From assembly GCA_036732005.1 (NCBI GenBank), contig DAINDF010000011.1, positions 76,155 to 140,154 on the forward strand: a stretch of DNA of 64,000 bases. The letters are read 5' to 3'. Below are positions 41,267-48,922 of the stretch, piece by piece. How positions within the stretch are numbered: position 1 is the stretch's first letter; every line of letters begins with the position of its first letter. Below the pieces are notes generated by a model. It did not search any database. It was not told the origin of the DNA and was given only the letters and a program-made list of their open reading frames with translations. Made by a program: the position numbers and the translations under genes. The stretch comes from UBA1926 sp036732005 (lineage in GTDB: Bacteria; Planctomycetota; Phycisphaerae; Phycisphaerales; UBA1924).

Positions 41267-43474
41267 TTACGGGCAGCCGGCGACGAACGCGGTGATGAAG
41301 GCGGAGAGGTCGTCGAGGTCGAAGACGCCGAACGGGGGCGCGAGGTCGGCGGCGGGTTGCTGGGCGACGAAGGCGGCGATGAAGGCGGAGATGTCGGCGA
41401 GGTCGAGCGTGCCGAAGGGCAGGGCGAGGTCGGCGGCGTTGCAGTTGTCGTCGCCGTGGGTCAGGGCGGTTGCGGGGACGACGCCGGTGAAGACGCCCGG
41501 GCCGGCCCAGCGGAAGATGAGGCCCGCGCCGCCTCCGGCCTCGAAGAACTCGACGCGGATCTGGTGGGCGCCGGGTTCGAGGCCGATGGTGCCACCGCGG
41601 GTCTGCATGCCGTGGAGCCCGTCGTTGTCGACGACGAGTTCATCGCCGACGAAGAGGAGCGAGCCGTCGTCGGATTCGAGGCTGAAGGTGTAGACGCCCT
41701 GCTGGGGGACGGTGACGAAGCCTTCGAAGACGGCGCCGACATTGTCGGAGAGGGGCCCGCCGACCGCGGCGCCGTTGGTGGAGGCGTAGTTGAGCGTGGT
41801 CGAGATCGACTCCTGCACGGGGGTCATGCTGGTGAAGTCGGGCACGACGGTCGCGCCGCCGCCGATGTTGTAGTAGGCGGCGGTGAGGCCGGGCTGCGGG
41901 TTGAAGACGGTGTCGGCGGGGCGGTATCCCTCGACCTCGACGGTGACCTGGGCGGACTGGCCGTTGGTGTTGGTGTAGGTGAAGGTGTCGGTGCCGGAGA
42001 AGTTGTTGGCGGGGGTGTAGCGGAGGAATCGTCCCGTGGGATCGCCGGTGGGGTTGGTCCAGCCCTGGAGGGTGACCGCGCCGCCCTGGGCGGAGGTGGC
42101 CTGGAAGGTCGAGATGCCGACGGGGGCGCAGGAGGGGCCGCTGTCGTTGGCGAGGACGAAGATGTCGACGGGCGTGTTCTGGAGGGTCTGGGCGTCGTCG
42201 GGCAGGGCGGCGGCGGCGGGCTGGAGGTTGCACCCGGCCTCGAAGGCGAGGAACTCCTCGATCCGGTCCTGGACGAGCGGGTGGAAGCGGAGGTCGATGT
42301 TGATCAGCCCGCCGTCGCAGATGTGGCAGTAGGACATGATCGTGCCGTTGAGGTTGCCGGAGCAGTCGATGCCGCAGTTGTCGATGGGGGGCTCGTACCC
42401 GTCGTGGGTGTGGAAGGTGCCGAAGTTGTGCCCGAGTTCGTGGGCCATGACGATGAGGTCCCAGTTCCCGTAGCTGTTCTCGACGAGGGGGTAGGGGAAG
42501 GACCCGTCGAGGTAGCTGGAGACGCCGTAGGCGTAGTCGGTGTAGCAGAGGGCGCTGACATAGGCGATGCCGCCGTAGGAGGTGTTGGCGCCGGTGAGCA
42601 GGTGAACGGTCTCACGCTGGATATGGCCCATGTTGGCGTTCCAGTGGGCCAGGACCTGGTCGAGGGGATCGGGGCTGGTGGTGCCGTTGTAGGGGTCGTT
42701 GTTGCCGGAGAAGGTGCGCAGGAAGGGGGCGACGAGGCGGACATTGAGGTCGCGCTCGTAGACCTCGCTGATCGCGGCGAGGAGGAACAGGGCGTACTCG
42801 GCCGATGCCTGGGCGTTGCCGCCGAAGACCTCCTGGGTCCACTCCCAGTCGGTGTCGATGGCGACCCGTGCGACCCGGCAGGGGGCGACCCCGCGGGTGT
42901 CCGGGTCGGAGGCGGCGGCCGGGAACTCGGGCAGACCGGTCGGGGCGAAGCGGAGCAGGTTCTCCGCGCCGAGGCCGCAGGTGGACGGCGCCTTGGGGTC
43001 GAACCGGAAGCCCTGGAGGTCGGTGATGCGGACGGCGTCCTCGAGCGGGGCGGCGCCGTTGAGTTTGCCGGTCGAGACGCTGTAGGTCTTCCCGTTCGAC
43101 TCGATGAACCCGTTGGTGCCGTGGACGCCGAGGCCCAGGACGACGCGGGAGTTTTCCTCGCCCGCGACGCGGCCGCGGAGCAGGACGACGGCGGGCTGCT
43201 CGACCACGCGGTCATCGATCATGAAGACGGCGTCGGGCGTGGCGATGTCGAAGCGCTCAAGTTCGAGGTCGACGCGGCGATCGGCGAGGGGGAGGCCGCG
43301 GATCGCGAGGGGCTGGCCGACCTTGAGTGTCCGGGCGGAGGCCGGGTTGAGGGCCTGGGCGACGGCCTGTTCGGCGCGGGCGACACCGCGAACATCGATA
43401 TCGGCGGCGAGCGCGAATCCAGCGAAGGCGGACAGGACAGCGATCGCGGCGCGGGCGCGGTCAGAACACTTCAT
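41267..43474 (-). CDS. Secreted reprolysin-like zinc metalloprotease with PA14 and GC-type dockerin tail
   Basis: A 735-residue exported protease. The start is ATG 43474 with an AGAGGGG site; a signal peptide covers residues 1-23 (AAIAVLSAFAGFALAA). A propeptide-like region (about 30-200) precedes a metzincin domain with HELGHNFGTFH (345-355), the full HExxHxxGxxH zinc motif, and a Met-turn candidate TIMSYCHICDGG. Then come a cadherin-like or Ig-like domain (about 425-515, DDAQTLQNTPVDIFVLANDS), a PA14 domain (about 530-670, YTFSLESDDGSLLFVGDELV) and a C-terminal dockerin-like tail with two half-repeats, ending FITAFVAGCP. The tail matches the exoprotein at 682. It probably degrades extracellular polymer-associated proteins. 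It ends at a strong terminator. Confidence 0.93.
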   Translation of the reverse strand: MKCSDRARAAIAVLSAFAGFALAADIDVRGVARAEQAVAQALNPASARTLKVGQPLAIRGLPLADRRVDLELERFDIATPDAVFMIDDRVVEQPAVVLLRGRVAGEENSRVVLGLGVHGTNGFIESNGKTYSVSTGKLNGAAPLEDAVRITDLQGFRFDPKAPSTCGLGAENLLRFAPTGLPEFPAAASDPDTRGVAPCRVARVAIDTDWEWTQEVFGGNAQASAEYALFLLAAISEVYERDLNVRLVAPFLRTFSGNNDPYNGTTSPDPLDQVLAHWNANMGHIQRETVHLLTGANTSYGGIAYVSALCYTDYAYGVSSYLDGSFPYPLVENSYGNWDLIVMAHELGHNFGTFHTHDGYEPPIDNCGIDCSGNLNGTIMSYCHICDGGLINIDLRFHPLVQDRIEEFLAFEAGCNLQPAAAALPDDAQTLQNTPVDIFVLANDSGPSCAPVGISTFQATSAQGGAVTLQGWTNPTGDPTGRFLRYTPANNFSGTDTFTYTNTNGQSAQVTVEVEGYRPADTVFNPQPGLTAAYYNIGGGATVVPDFTSMTPVQESISTTLNYASTNGAAVGGPLSDNVGAVFEGFVTVPQQGVYTFSLESDDGSLLFVGDELVVDNDGLHGMQTRGGTIGLEPGAHQIRVEFFEAGGGAGLIFRWAGPGVFTGVVPATALTHGDDNCNAADLALPFGTLDLADISAFIAAFVAQQPAADLAPPFGVFDLDDLSAFITAFVAGCP

Positions 43475-43486
43475 GGCTTTCCCCTC

Positions 43487-43504
43487 TTGATCGTACTTTG
43501 ATCG
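43487..43504. promoter_or_regulatory. Direct repeat TTGATCG upstream of metalloprotease
   Basis: TTGATCG at 43487-43493 and again at 43498-43504, so the copies are 11 bp apart (one helical turn), 13-30 bp upstream of the metalloprotease start. They may be a binding site for a regulator touching one DNA face. The pairing with a promoter is unproven. Confidence 0.3.
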
Positions 43505-43871
43505 GATCCCAGGCGTCGGGGCAGAAACACCCCGTAGACATCGGCCTTTTCGTCCGAATTGTGTGCCCGGTTCCCTCGGACGACGGGATTCGGCGTCGGC
43601 GGGTAGAGCACCGGCCAACAGGATCGGTGAAGGCCGGCCCGGTTCACCCCGGCAGCGGACGCGGGCGTTCCGGCCCGATGAGTTCCGGGAGCAGACGCGC
43701 CGGCCGACCGCCTGAACCACCTCAAACATCGCGCGGCCTGATCGGTCAGGGCAAACCACGAGCGGACGCGAGGGGAGAAGTTGCGTCGCTAGGGGCCGAG
43801 CGTTCGCTCCGAAACGAGCGCCGCGTCGGGCGGTGGAGATATGGGAGGGGATGGAGGGCCCTAGAACAACT

Positions 43872-43889
43872 CCTGCGGAGGGTCGCAGG
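43872..43889 (-). terminator. Candidate terminator of tRNA-Val
   Basis: CCTGCG/CGCAGG stem with a 6-nt loop, about 20 nt beyond the tRNA 3' end. On the minus strand it is followed by AGTTGTTCT, a weakly T-rich tail. It is plausible as an intrinsic terminator but not strong. Confidence 0.4.
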
Positions 43890-43909
43890 GTTCAGTGCAG
43901 AGACCGAAG

Positions 43910-43983
43910 TGGGCGATACAGGACTCGAACCTGTGACCCCCAGTGTGTCATACTGGTGCGCTAGCCAACTGCGCCAATCGCCC
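43910..43983 (-). tRNA. tRNA-Val (anticodon GAC)
   Basis: A complete cloverleaf on the minus strand. The acceptor stem is GGGCGAT/ATCGCCC with discriminator A. A 4-bp D stem has a GG-containing loop. The anticodon stem CCAGT/ACTGG encloses the loop ATGACAC with anticodon GAC (43947-43949 on the plus strand reads GTC). The T arm is ACAGG/CCTGT with loop TTCGAGT. The 3' CCA is not encoded. It reads GUC (and by wobble GUU) valine codons. It is 98 bp after the OmpA-like gene, transcribed in the same direction. Confidence 0.96.
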
Positions 43984-44081
43984 GGATGTCCGGCCCTCGG
44001 GGGCCGGGAGGTCAGTATACGCCGATCGGGGGCGGGGGCCAGCGGGGGGGCTGGAATCCGCTCCGGACCCGAGTGGGGGGG

Positions 44082-44714
44082 TCAGTTCGCCAGGATCACG
44101 ATCTCGACCCGGCGGCTGGCCTGCTTGCTGGACTTGGGCCGCGAGGCTCCCATGGCGGCGGAGTAGATCCGGTCGCGGTCGACGCCGCGGGCGACGAGGT
44201 ATTCCTCGACGGCCAGGGCCCGCTCGGAGCTGAGGCGTTCGTTGGTCTTCCACTGGCTCTTGCGGATGGGGTCCGAGTCGGTGTGTCCTTCGACGCGGAT
44301 GGTGTTGGAGGAGTACTGAGACATGATGAGCCGGGCGATGCGGTCGAGTTCGCGGCGTCCCTCAGCCTTGAGGGTGGTTCGCCCGGAATCGAAGAGGACA
44401 TCGCCCGCGACGCTGAGCACCACATCGCCGCTGGAGTTCATGAAGCCCCCGCCCGGGGCCGCGCTGCCCGCGCCGGCGGCGGGCTGGGACCCGGCCCGGC
44501 TGAGATCGGCGGCGAGGTCCTGGTTCTCCCGGAGGAGCTGAGACTTGTCGGTCTCGGACTGTTCGAGCAGGGCCTGGGTCGAGGCGAGCTTGTCGCGGAG
44601 TTCGGCGTTCTCGGCGAGGGCCTCCTCGTACTCGTTCTTCGGGACCGAGGAACAGCCGCCGATCAGGGCGATCGCGGCGCCGAGGGCCAGGCAACGGGTG
44701 ATCCGACCGATCAT
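44082..44714 (-). CDS. OmpA-family peptidoglycan-binding lipoprotein
   Basis: A 210-residue envelope lipoprotein. The start 44714 has an AAGGAG site. The leader ends in lipobox IGGC with Cys21 as the lipidation site. A coiled coil follows (about residues 28-68, EEALAENAELRDKLASTQAL), then a Gly/Ala/Pro linker and a C-terminal OmpA domain (about 95-207). Its hallmarks are VLFDSGRTTLKAEG, IRVEGHTDSDPI, LSSERALAVEEYLVARGVD and MGASRPKSSKQASRRVEIVI. The Asp and Arg in GHTD and RRVEI are the usual diaminopimelate contacts. It likely tethers the outer membrane to peptidoglycan, in line with Pal-like or coiled-coil YiaD-like proteins. Confidence 0.92.
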   Translation of the reverse strand: MIGRITRCLALGAAIALIGGCSSVPKNEYEEALAENAELRDKLASTQALLEQSETDKSQLLRENQDLAADLSRAGSQPAAGAGSAAPGGGFMNSSGDVVLSVAGDVLFDSGRTTLKAEGRRELDRIARLIMSQYSSNTIRVEGHTDSDPIRKSQWKTNERLSSERALAVEEYLVARGVDRDRIYSAAMGASRPKSSKQASRRVEIVILAN

Positions 44715-44775
44715 CGAGAGCGCTCCTTCGTGGAAACGGGGCGACGCGGCGGAGGCCGCAAGAACGAACACAACT

Positions 44776-46170
44776 CTACGGCAAGTCGATCGGCCCTGCC
44801 GAGCCGAGCAGGCGTCCGAGCACAATTTCGATCCCCGGCTTGAGCAGGAGCACGAGCAGGGTGGAGACGGCAAGGAAGGGGCCGAAGGGCATCGCGCGTT
44901 TCATGCGCCCGCCGAGCAGGGGGCCCGCAAGGGCGTACGCCAGACCGACAAATGCCGCGCCGAAGAAGGCGAGCACGGCGTCGATCCACCCGAGACACGC
45001 CCCGACGGCGGCCATGAGGTGGACATCGCCGATCCCCATGGCCTCCTTGCCGAAGACGAGCGTCCCGGCGATGCGCACGGCCCAGACGACGCCACCCCCG
45101 ATCAGGGCTCCGAAGCAGACCCCGGCGAGGACAGCGAGCCAAAGAGGCGCGTCGACCGGGGGCACGAGCCCGGGGATGCCGGGGCCGGCGGGCTGCCAAG
45201 GTCCCGCGAAATGGGCGACGAGGCGGGGGGAGAGCCACGCGCCGCCGATCGCGAGCAGCACGATCGGGGCGATGAAGGCGGCCTCGGTGAACATCTCCCG
45301 GCGGGCGTGGGGATATTGGATCCAGAGGTGGGCGGGGTCGTCGCCCGAGGTGTGGTGTGGATCCGCGGCGGCGTCGGCGAGGGCCTTGGTCTCCCAGGCC
45401 TCGTAGTCGGCGAACGAGTGCCCGATCAGGCGGAGCTTCTGGAGCAGGAGGGAGGTCGGGACGCCGAGGACGCCTCCGAGGGCGGCCCCGATCGCCCACC
45501 AATTCTGGGTGCTTGGGGTGGGGAGGGTCCATGCCCAGTTTGGGGCGGAGTACCAGCGGGTGCCGTCGGGGGCGAACCAGAGGCCCGGGCGGAGCTGCTG
45601 GAGCGGGCCGTGGAGGAGTTCGAGCGCGAGGGCGTGGGCGGGGTGGGTGAGAAAGGCGAGCGCGGTGGGGAACCAGGCGATGGCGAGGGGGATGGTGTAG
45701 GTGCGGGCGTCGATGATGGTCATCGCGGTGAGGGAGGCGAGGAGGATGAGGAGGGCAGCCAGGGCGGGCCAGGTGAGGAGCAAGCCGGATCGGGTCCATT
45801 CGGGGGCGACGGCCCCGATGGGGAGGCCGAGTGGTGCGGCGTTGTCTGGGATGAGGTACCAGAGAGCGAAGCAGGTCGTGAAGAGCACGGCGACGAAGGC
45901 CTCGACGATGGGGTACTCGGGGGAGATCGGGGCCTTGCAGAAGCGGCATTTCCCGCGGAGGAGGATCCAGCCGAGGATGGGGATGTTCTCGCGCCAGGTG
46001 AGGCGGGTTTGGCAGTGGGGGCAGCGTGAGGGGGGCGTGACGACGCCGAGGCCTTTGGGGATGCGGTAGGCCAGGACATTGATGAGCGAGCCGAGGGAGG
46101 CGCCGAGGGCGAAGACAAAGGCCGACTGCGCGACGGCGGGGAGGAAGAGCATGAGGTCGGCGCGGGTCAT
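44776..46170 (-). CDS. Prepilin peptidase (A24 family), enlarged form
   Basis: A 464-residue aspartic prepilin peptidase that cleaves and, in most members, N-methylates type IV prepilins and pseudopilins in the inner membrane. The N-terminal zinc site has Cys50/Cys53 (CPHC) and Cys75/Cys78 (CRFC), which supports the methylation domain. Catalytic aspartates are in MTIIDARTYTIP (Asp154) and in the GxGD motif GKEAMGIGDVHL. It is about 170-200 residues longer than usual (250-290). The extra sequence lies between the two catalytic parts (about 165-350), with one or more added helices and a soluble Asp/His-rich part. It overlaps xseB by 4 bp (ATGA). Its substrates may include the pseudopilins at 6820 and 61472. 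Confidence 0.92.
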   Translation of the reverse strand: MTRADLMLFLPAVAQSAFVFALGASLGSLINVLAYRIPKGLGVVTPPSRCPHCQTRLTWRENIPILGWILLRGKCRFCKAPISPEYPIVEAFVAVLFTTCFALWYLIPDNAAPLGLPIGAVAPEWTRSGLLLTWPALAALLILLASLTAMTIIDARTYTIPLAIAWFPTALAFLTHPAHALALELLHGPLQQLRPGLWFAPDGTRWYSAPNWAWTLPTPSTQNWWAIGAALGGVLGVPTSLLLQKLRLIGHSFADYEAWETKALADAAADPHHTSGDDPAHLWIQYPHARREMFTEAAFIAPIVLLAIGGAWLSPRLVAHFAGPWQPAGPGIPGLVPPVDAPLWLAVLAGVCFGALIGGGVVWAVRIAGTLVFGKEAMGIGDVHLMAAVGACLGWIDAVLAFFGAAFVGLAYALAGPLLGGRMKRAMPFGPFLAVSTLLVLLLKPGIEIVLGRLLGSAGPIDLP

Positions 46171-46433
46171 TCGTCGTCGGGCTCGGTCGTGGCGGGGTCG
46201 GTGAGGGTCTGGGCGTCGAGACGCTCGATGCGTTGCTCGGCCTGGTCGAGGACGGCCCGGCAGCGTTTGAGGAGTTGGGCGCCGCGTTCGTAGAAGCGGA
46301 TCGACTCGTCGAGCCCGGTCTCGCCCGATTCGATGCGCTCGATCAGGTTCTCGAGCTCCTCGACGGCCTGCTCATAGGAGAGTTCGTCGGGGGGCGTGGG
46401 TTGGCTCGGGTCCGGCGCGGGTTTCTTCGCCAT
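46167..46433 (-). CDS. xseB: Exodeoxyribonuclease VII small subunit
   Basis: An 88-residue subunit, typical length for XseB (about 80). The family pattern is clear: LSYEQAVEELENLIERIESG, LDESIRFYERGAQLLKRCRA and a QAEQRIERL ending. Several copies bind one XseA to form exonuclease VII, which degrades single-stranded DNA from both ends to oligonucleotides. The ATG at 46433 lies 11 bp after the xseA stop, and the stop overlaps the prepilin peptidase start. The linker before the domain is Lys/Pro-rich (MAKKPAPDPSQPTPPD). Confidence 0.95.
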   Translation of the reverse strand: MAKKPAPDPSQPTPPDELSYEQAVEELENLIERIESGETGLDESIRFYERGAQLLKRCRAVLDQAEQRIERLDAQTLTDPATTEPDDE

Positions 46434-46444
46434 AGGAGCGCACA

Positions 46445-47926
46445 CTACACGGGGGGGCGGAAGAGGTCCAACTGGGGGATGGGTTCGTCGGGTTGCCGGC
46501 CGGTGCGGCGGCGTGCGAGGCGGGGGGCCTGGCCCGGTCGGCCGACGACCTCGGACAGGGCCGATCCCTCGGCGAAGCGGGTGGTGAGGCGGGCGCCCGG
46601 GGCGAGGCCCGCGGCGGAGCGGAGGACGACGCCGTCGGGCCCGGTTGTGATGGAGTAGCCGCGTTCGAGGACCGAGGCCGGCCCCAGCGCCTCGCAGAGT
46701 TCGGCGAGAGAGGCGAGGCGCCGGGCTCGGTCGCGGAGCGCGGCGCGGGCGGCGCGGCGGAGGCGGAGGCCGAGTTGGGCGACGCGTTCGGCGCGTCGGG
46801 CCTGCTCGGCGGCGGGGCGGTGCCGCGCGAGGGCGATCTCGGCGCGGGCAAGGTCTCGGAGGCGGCGGTGGAGGAAGGCGTGCTGGGCGGCCTTTCGCCT
46901 GCGGTCGAGTTCGAGGAGGCGCGCCCGGTGGAGGCCGGCGATCTGGGCGGGGTCGGCGAGGACGGGGCGTGCGGCGAGGGCGCGGAGGTGGCGTCGCTCG
47001 GAGGCGACCCGCGTTGCGATGGCGCGGGCCGCCCTTCGGGCGAGGGCCTCGGTCTGATGCCGGAGCGCGTCGCGGTCGGGGGTCAGGAGCATGGCCGCCT
47101 GCGTGGGGGTCGCGGCGCGGCGGTCGGCGACGAGTTCGGCGATGGTGGTGTCGCTCTCGTGCCCGATGGCGGCCACGACCGGGACCGGGCACTGCACGAT
47201 CGCGAGGGCGAGTTCACGACCATTGAAGCACCAGAGGTCCTCGGGTGAGCCGCCGCCGCGGGTGAGGAGGATCGCGTCGATGCCGAGGGCGTGGGCATTC
47301 GAGCCGACCCTGCGGATCGTGCGTGCGAGCGTCGCGGCGGCGCGTTCGCCCTGGACGGGCGCGTCGACGAGCAGGAGATCGACAGCCGGGCAGCGTCGGC
47401 GCGTGGTGTCGAGGACATCCTGGAGGGCCGCGGACGAGGCGCTGGTGAGCACGGCGATCCGTCGCGGGAACGCGGGGGGGGTTCGCTTGCGGTCGGGGTC
47501 GAACCAGCCCAGGGCCCGGAACTCCTCGCAGAGGGCGCGGAACTTCGCGTCGAGCGAGCCCTGCCCGTCTTCGCGGAGTGAATCGACGACGAAGGTGAGC
47601 CGGCCCTGGGGCTTGTAGTACTCGAGCCTCCCCGAGGCGATGCAGACGCGGCCGTCACGGGGCTCGGCGGGGGACTTCTTCGCGGCGGAGGCGAAGAGGA
47701 CGGCGCCGATGACGGCGTGCTCGTCCTTGAGGTTGAAGTACCAGTGGGTGCGGTGGCGGGTGCCGCTGATCTCGCCGCGGACGCTTATGCGGCCCGGGAA
47801 GGCGTCGGCGACGGCGCGCTCGACGAGCGAGGCGAGCGTGGCGACGGAGATCGCCTCATCGGGGTCCCGCGTGCGGGCCTGGCCGCGCGGTTTCAGGCGG
47901 TCGGGATCGAAGGGGAGTCGCCCCAT
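46445..47926 (-). CDS. xseA: Exodeoxyribonuclease VII large subunit
   Basis: A 493-residue catalytic subunit of exonuclease VII. An N-terminal OB-fold nucleic-acid-binding region (about residues 27-125, FPGRISVRGEISGTRHRTHW) precedes the catalytic core with FPRRIAVLTSASSAALQDVL, LLTRGGGSPEDLWCFNGREL and PVVAAIGHESDTTIAELVAD, all diagnostic. A coiled-coil-rich C-terminal part (about 290-450) binds XseB. The length is a little greater than the E. coli protein (456). TACCCT at 47934-47939 lies 7 bp before the ATG, with no clear ribosome site. It is 45 bp downstream of the HlyD-like adaptor gene, so weak read-through from the giant-protein operon is possible. Confidence 0.95.
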   Translation of the reverse strand: MGRLPFDPDRLKPRGQARTRDPDEAISVATLASLVERAVADAFPGRISVRGEISGTRHRTHWYFNLKDEHAVIGAVLFASAAKKSPAEPRDGRVCIASGRLEYYKPQGRLTFVVDSLREDGQGSLDAKFRALCEEFRALGWFDPDRKRTPPAFPRRIAVLTSASSAALQDVLDTTRRRCPAVDLLLVDAPVQGERAAATLARTIRRVGSNAHALGIDAILLTRGGGSPEDLWCFNGRELALAIVQCPVPVVAAIGHESDTTIAELVADRRAATPTQAAMLLTPDRDALRHQTEALARRAARAIATRVASERRHLRALAARPVLADPAQIAGLHRARLLELDRRRKAAQHAFLHRRLRDLARAEIALARHRPAAEQARRAERVAQLGLRLRRAARAALRDRARRLASLAELCEALGPASVLERGYSITTGPDGVVLRSAAGLAPGARLTTRFAEGSALSEVVGRPGQAPRLARRRTGRQPDEPIPQLDLFRPPV

Positions 47927-47933
47927 GCGGGGC

Positions 47934-47939
47934 AGGGTA
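47934..47939 (-). promoter_or_regulatory. Candidate near-leaderless -10 box of xseA
   Basis: TACCCT on the minus strand, then 7 bp, then ATG at 47926. It matches the TANNNT pattern seen before mgtE, the LuxR-type gene, pfkA, the DUF58 gene and the UbiD-like gene, with one extra base of spacing. Confidence 0.35.
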
Positions 47940-47971
47940 TCTCGGGCCGGTGCGGGGCGGAGGCGGGGCGT

Positions 47972-48892
47972 TCAATCGGTGGGCGAGGCGGCGATGGTCT
48001 CCGATCGCGCGCCGCTCACGCGGGCGAGGTCGTCCGAGGTGGGCTGGCGCGGCGCGAGGGTGACGAGGATCCCTCCGGGGACATCGTCGAACGCGGGGTG
48101 GATGGCGAAGACGACGCGGGTGGTGCCGGAGATCGGGTCGAGGCGGGGCTCGACATGGCGGACGGTCGCCGGGACGACGGCGTCGATGGGCCTGCGGAGC
48201 TGAAGGGCGATCTGTTCGCCCGGGAGGAGGTGGGCGGCGGCGCTGAAGGGCAGGTAGAGATCGACCAGCACGGCCCCGAGCGAGACGAGTTCGGCGATGG
48301 GCTCACCCGGGGAGACGATCGCCCCGGGGGAGGCGTGGACGCGGGCGACGACCGCGTCGAACGGGGCCCGGATGGTGTGCTCCTCGAGCCTGGCGCGGGC
48401 GAGCTCGACCTGGAGGGCCGCGAGGCGCTGGGACTCGATGGCGGCCTGCAGGTCGGCGTCGGCGATCTCGTGGTCGCGGCGGACCTCGGCGAGGCGTTCA
48501 TCGCTGACGGCGTCGGCGGCGTGGGCGAGTTCGGTTCGGAGGAGGAGGTCGCAGGCCTGGTCTCGGACGGCACGGGCCCGCTCGATGGCGGCGGTGCGGC
48601 GTGCCTCCTCCTCGGCGATGGCGAGCGAGGCGAGGGCGACGCGTTCGTCGAGCCTGGCGATGATCTGGCCCTTGCGGACGGTGTCGCCTTCCTGGACGAG
48701 CACGGAGGTGAGCAGGCTGTCGAAGGGGCTGGAAAGGGTCGCGGCGTTCTGAGGCCGCGTGGTGCCCGGGATCGGCTCGGTTGAATCGATGTGCACGATC
48801 CGCACCGGCTGCGCGTCCCACGCCGCGGGGGATGGTGCGGGCGGGGCGGCCAGCGTGGCGAGGGCGGTCAGGCTGAAGGAGATGATCGGCAT
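47972..48892 (-). CDS. HlyD/MFP-family periplasmic adaptor (export operon)
   Basis: A 306-residue exported adaptor protein. The N-terminus (MPIISFSLTALATLAAPPAP) is a signal peptide or anchor. The first lipoyl half is VLVQEGDTVRKGQIIARLD, then comes a coiled-coil hairpin (about residues 85-170, RARAVRDQACDLLLRTEL), the second lipoyl half HTIRAPFDAVVARVHASPGA and a beta-barrel (about 195-285). It is the last gene of the five-gene operon led by the giant repeat protein, 30 bp after the M50-HlyD gene. With two other HlyD-bearing proteins upstream it could build a composite channel. No TolC-like gene is in the window. Confidence 0.88.
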   Translation of the reverse strand: MPIISFSLTALATLAAPPAPSPAAWDAQPVRIVHIDSTEPIPGTTRPQNAATLSSPFDSLLTSVLVQEGDTVRKGQIIARLDERVALASLAIAEEEARRTAAIERARAVRDQACDLLLRTELAHAADAVSDERLAEVRRDHEIADADLQAAIESQRLAALQVELARARLEEHTIRAPFDAVVARVHASPGAIVSPGEPIAELVSLGAVLVDLYLPFSAAAHLLPGEQIALQLRRPIDAVVPATVRHVEPRLDPISGTTRVVFAIHPAFDDVPGGILVTLAPRQPTSDDLARVSGARSETIAASPTD

Positions 48893-48922
48893 GATTTTTT
48901 GCAGAGTCCGTCGATCGGATCG

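Larger units (their letters stand above)
43475..43909. other. Intergenic region between metalloprotease start and tRNA
   Basis: 435 bp without a supportable gene. It should hold the promoter of the metalloprotease (TACGAT on the minus strand at about 43490-43495 is a possible -10, close to the ribosome site). It also holds a direct repeat at 43487-43504 and a hairpin after the tRNA at 43872-43889. The open frames crossing it have no family features and no ribosome site. Confidence 0.5.

Noticed and set aside
41357..43501. 714-codon plus-strand frame over the metalloprotease
   Set aside because: Gly/Val/Asp-rich shadow. The opposite strand has zinc-site and PA14 motifs and a true terminator.
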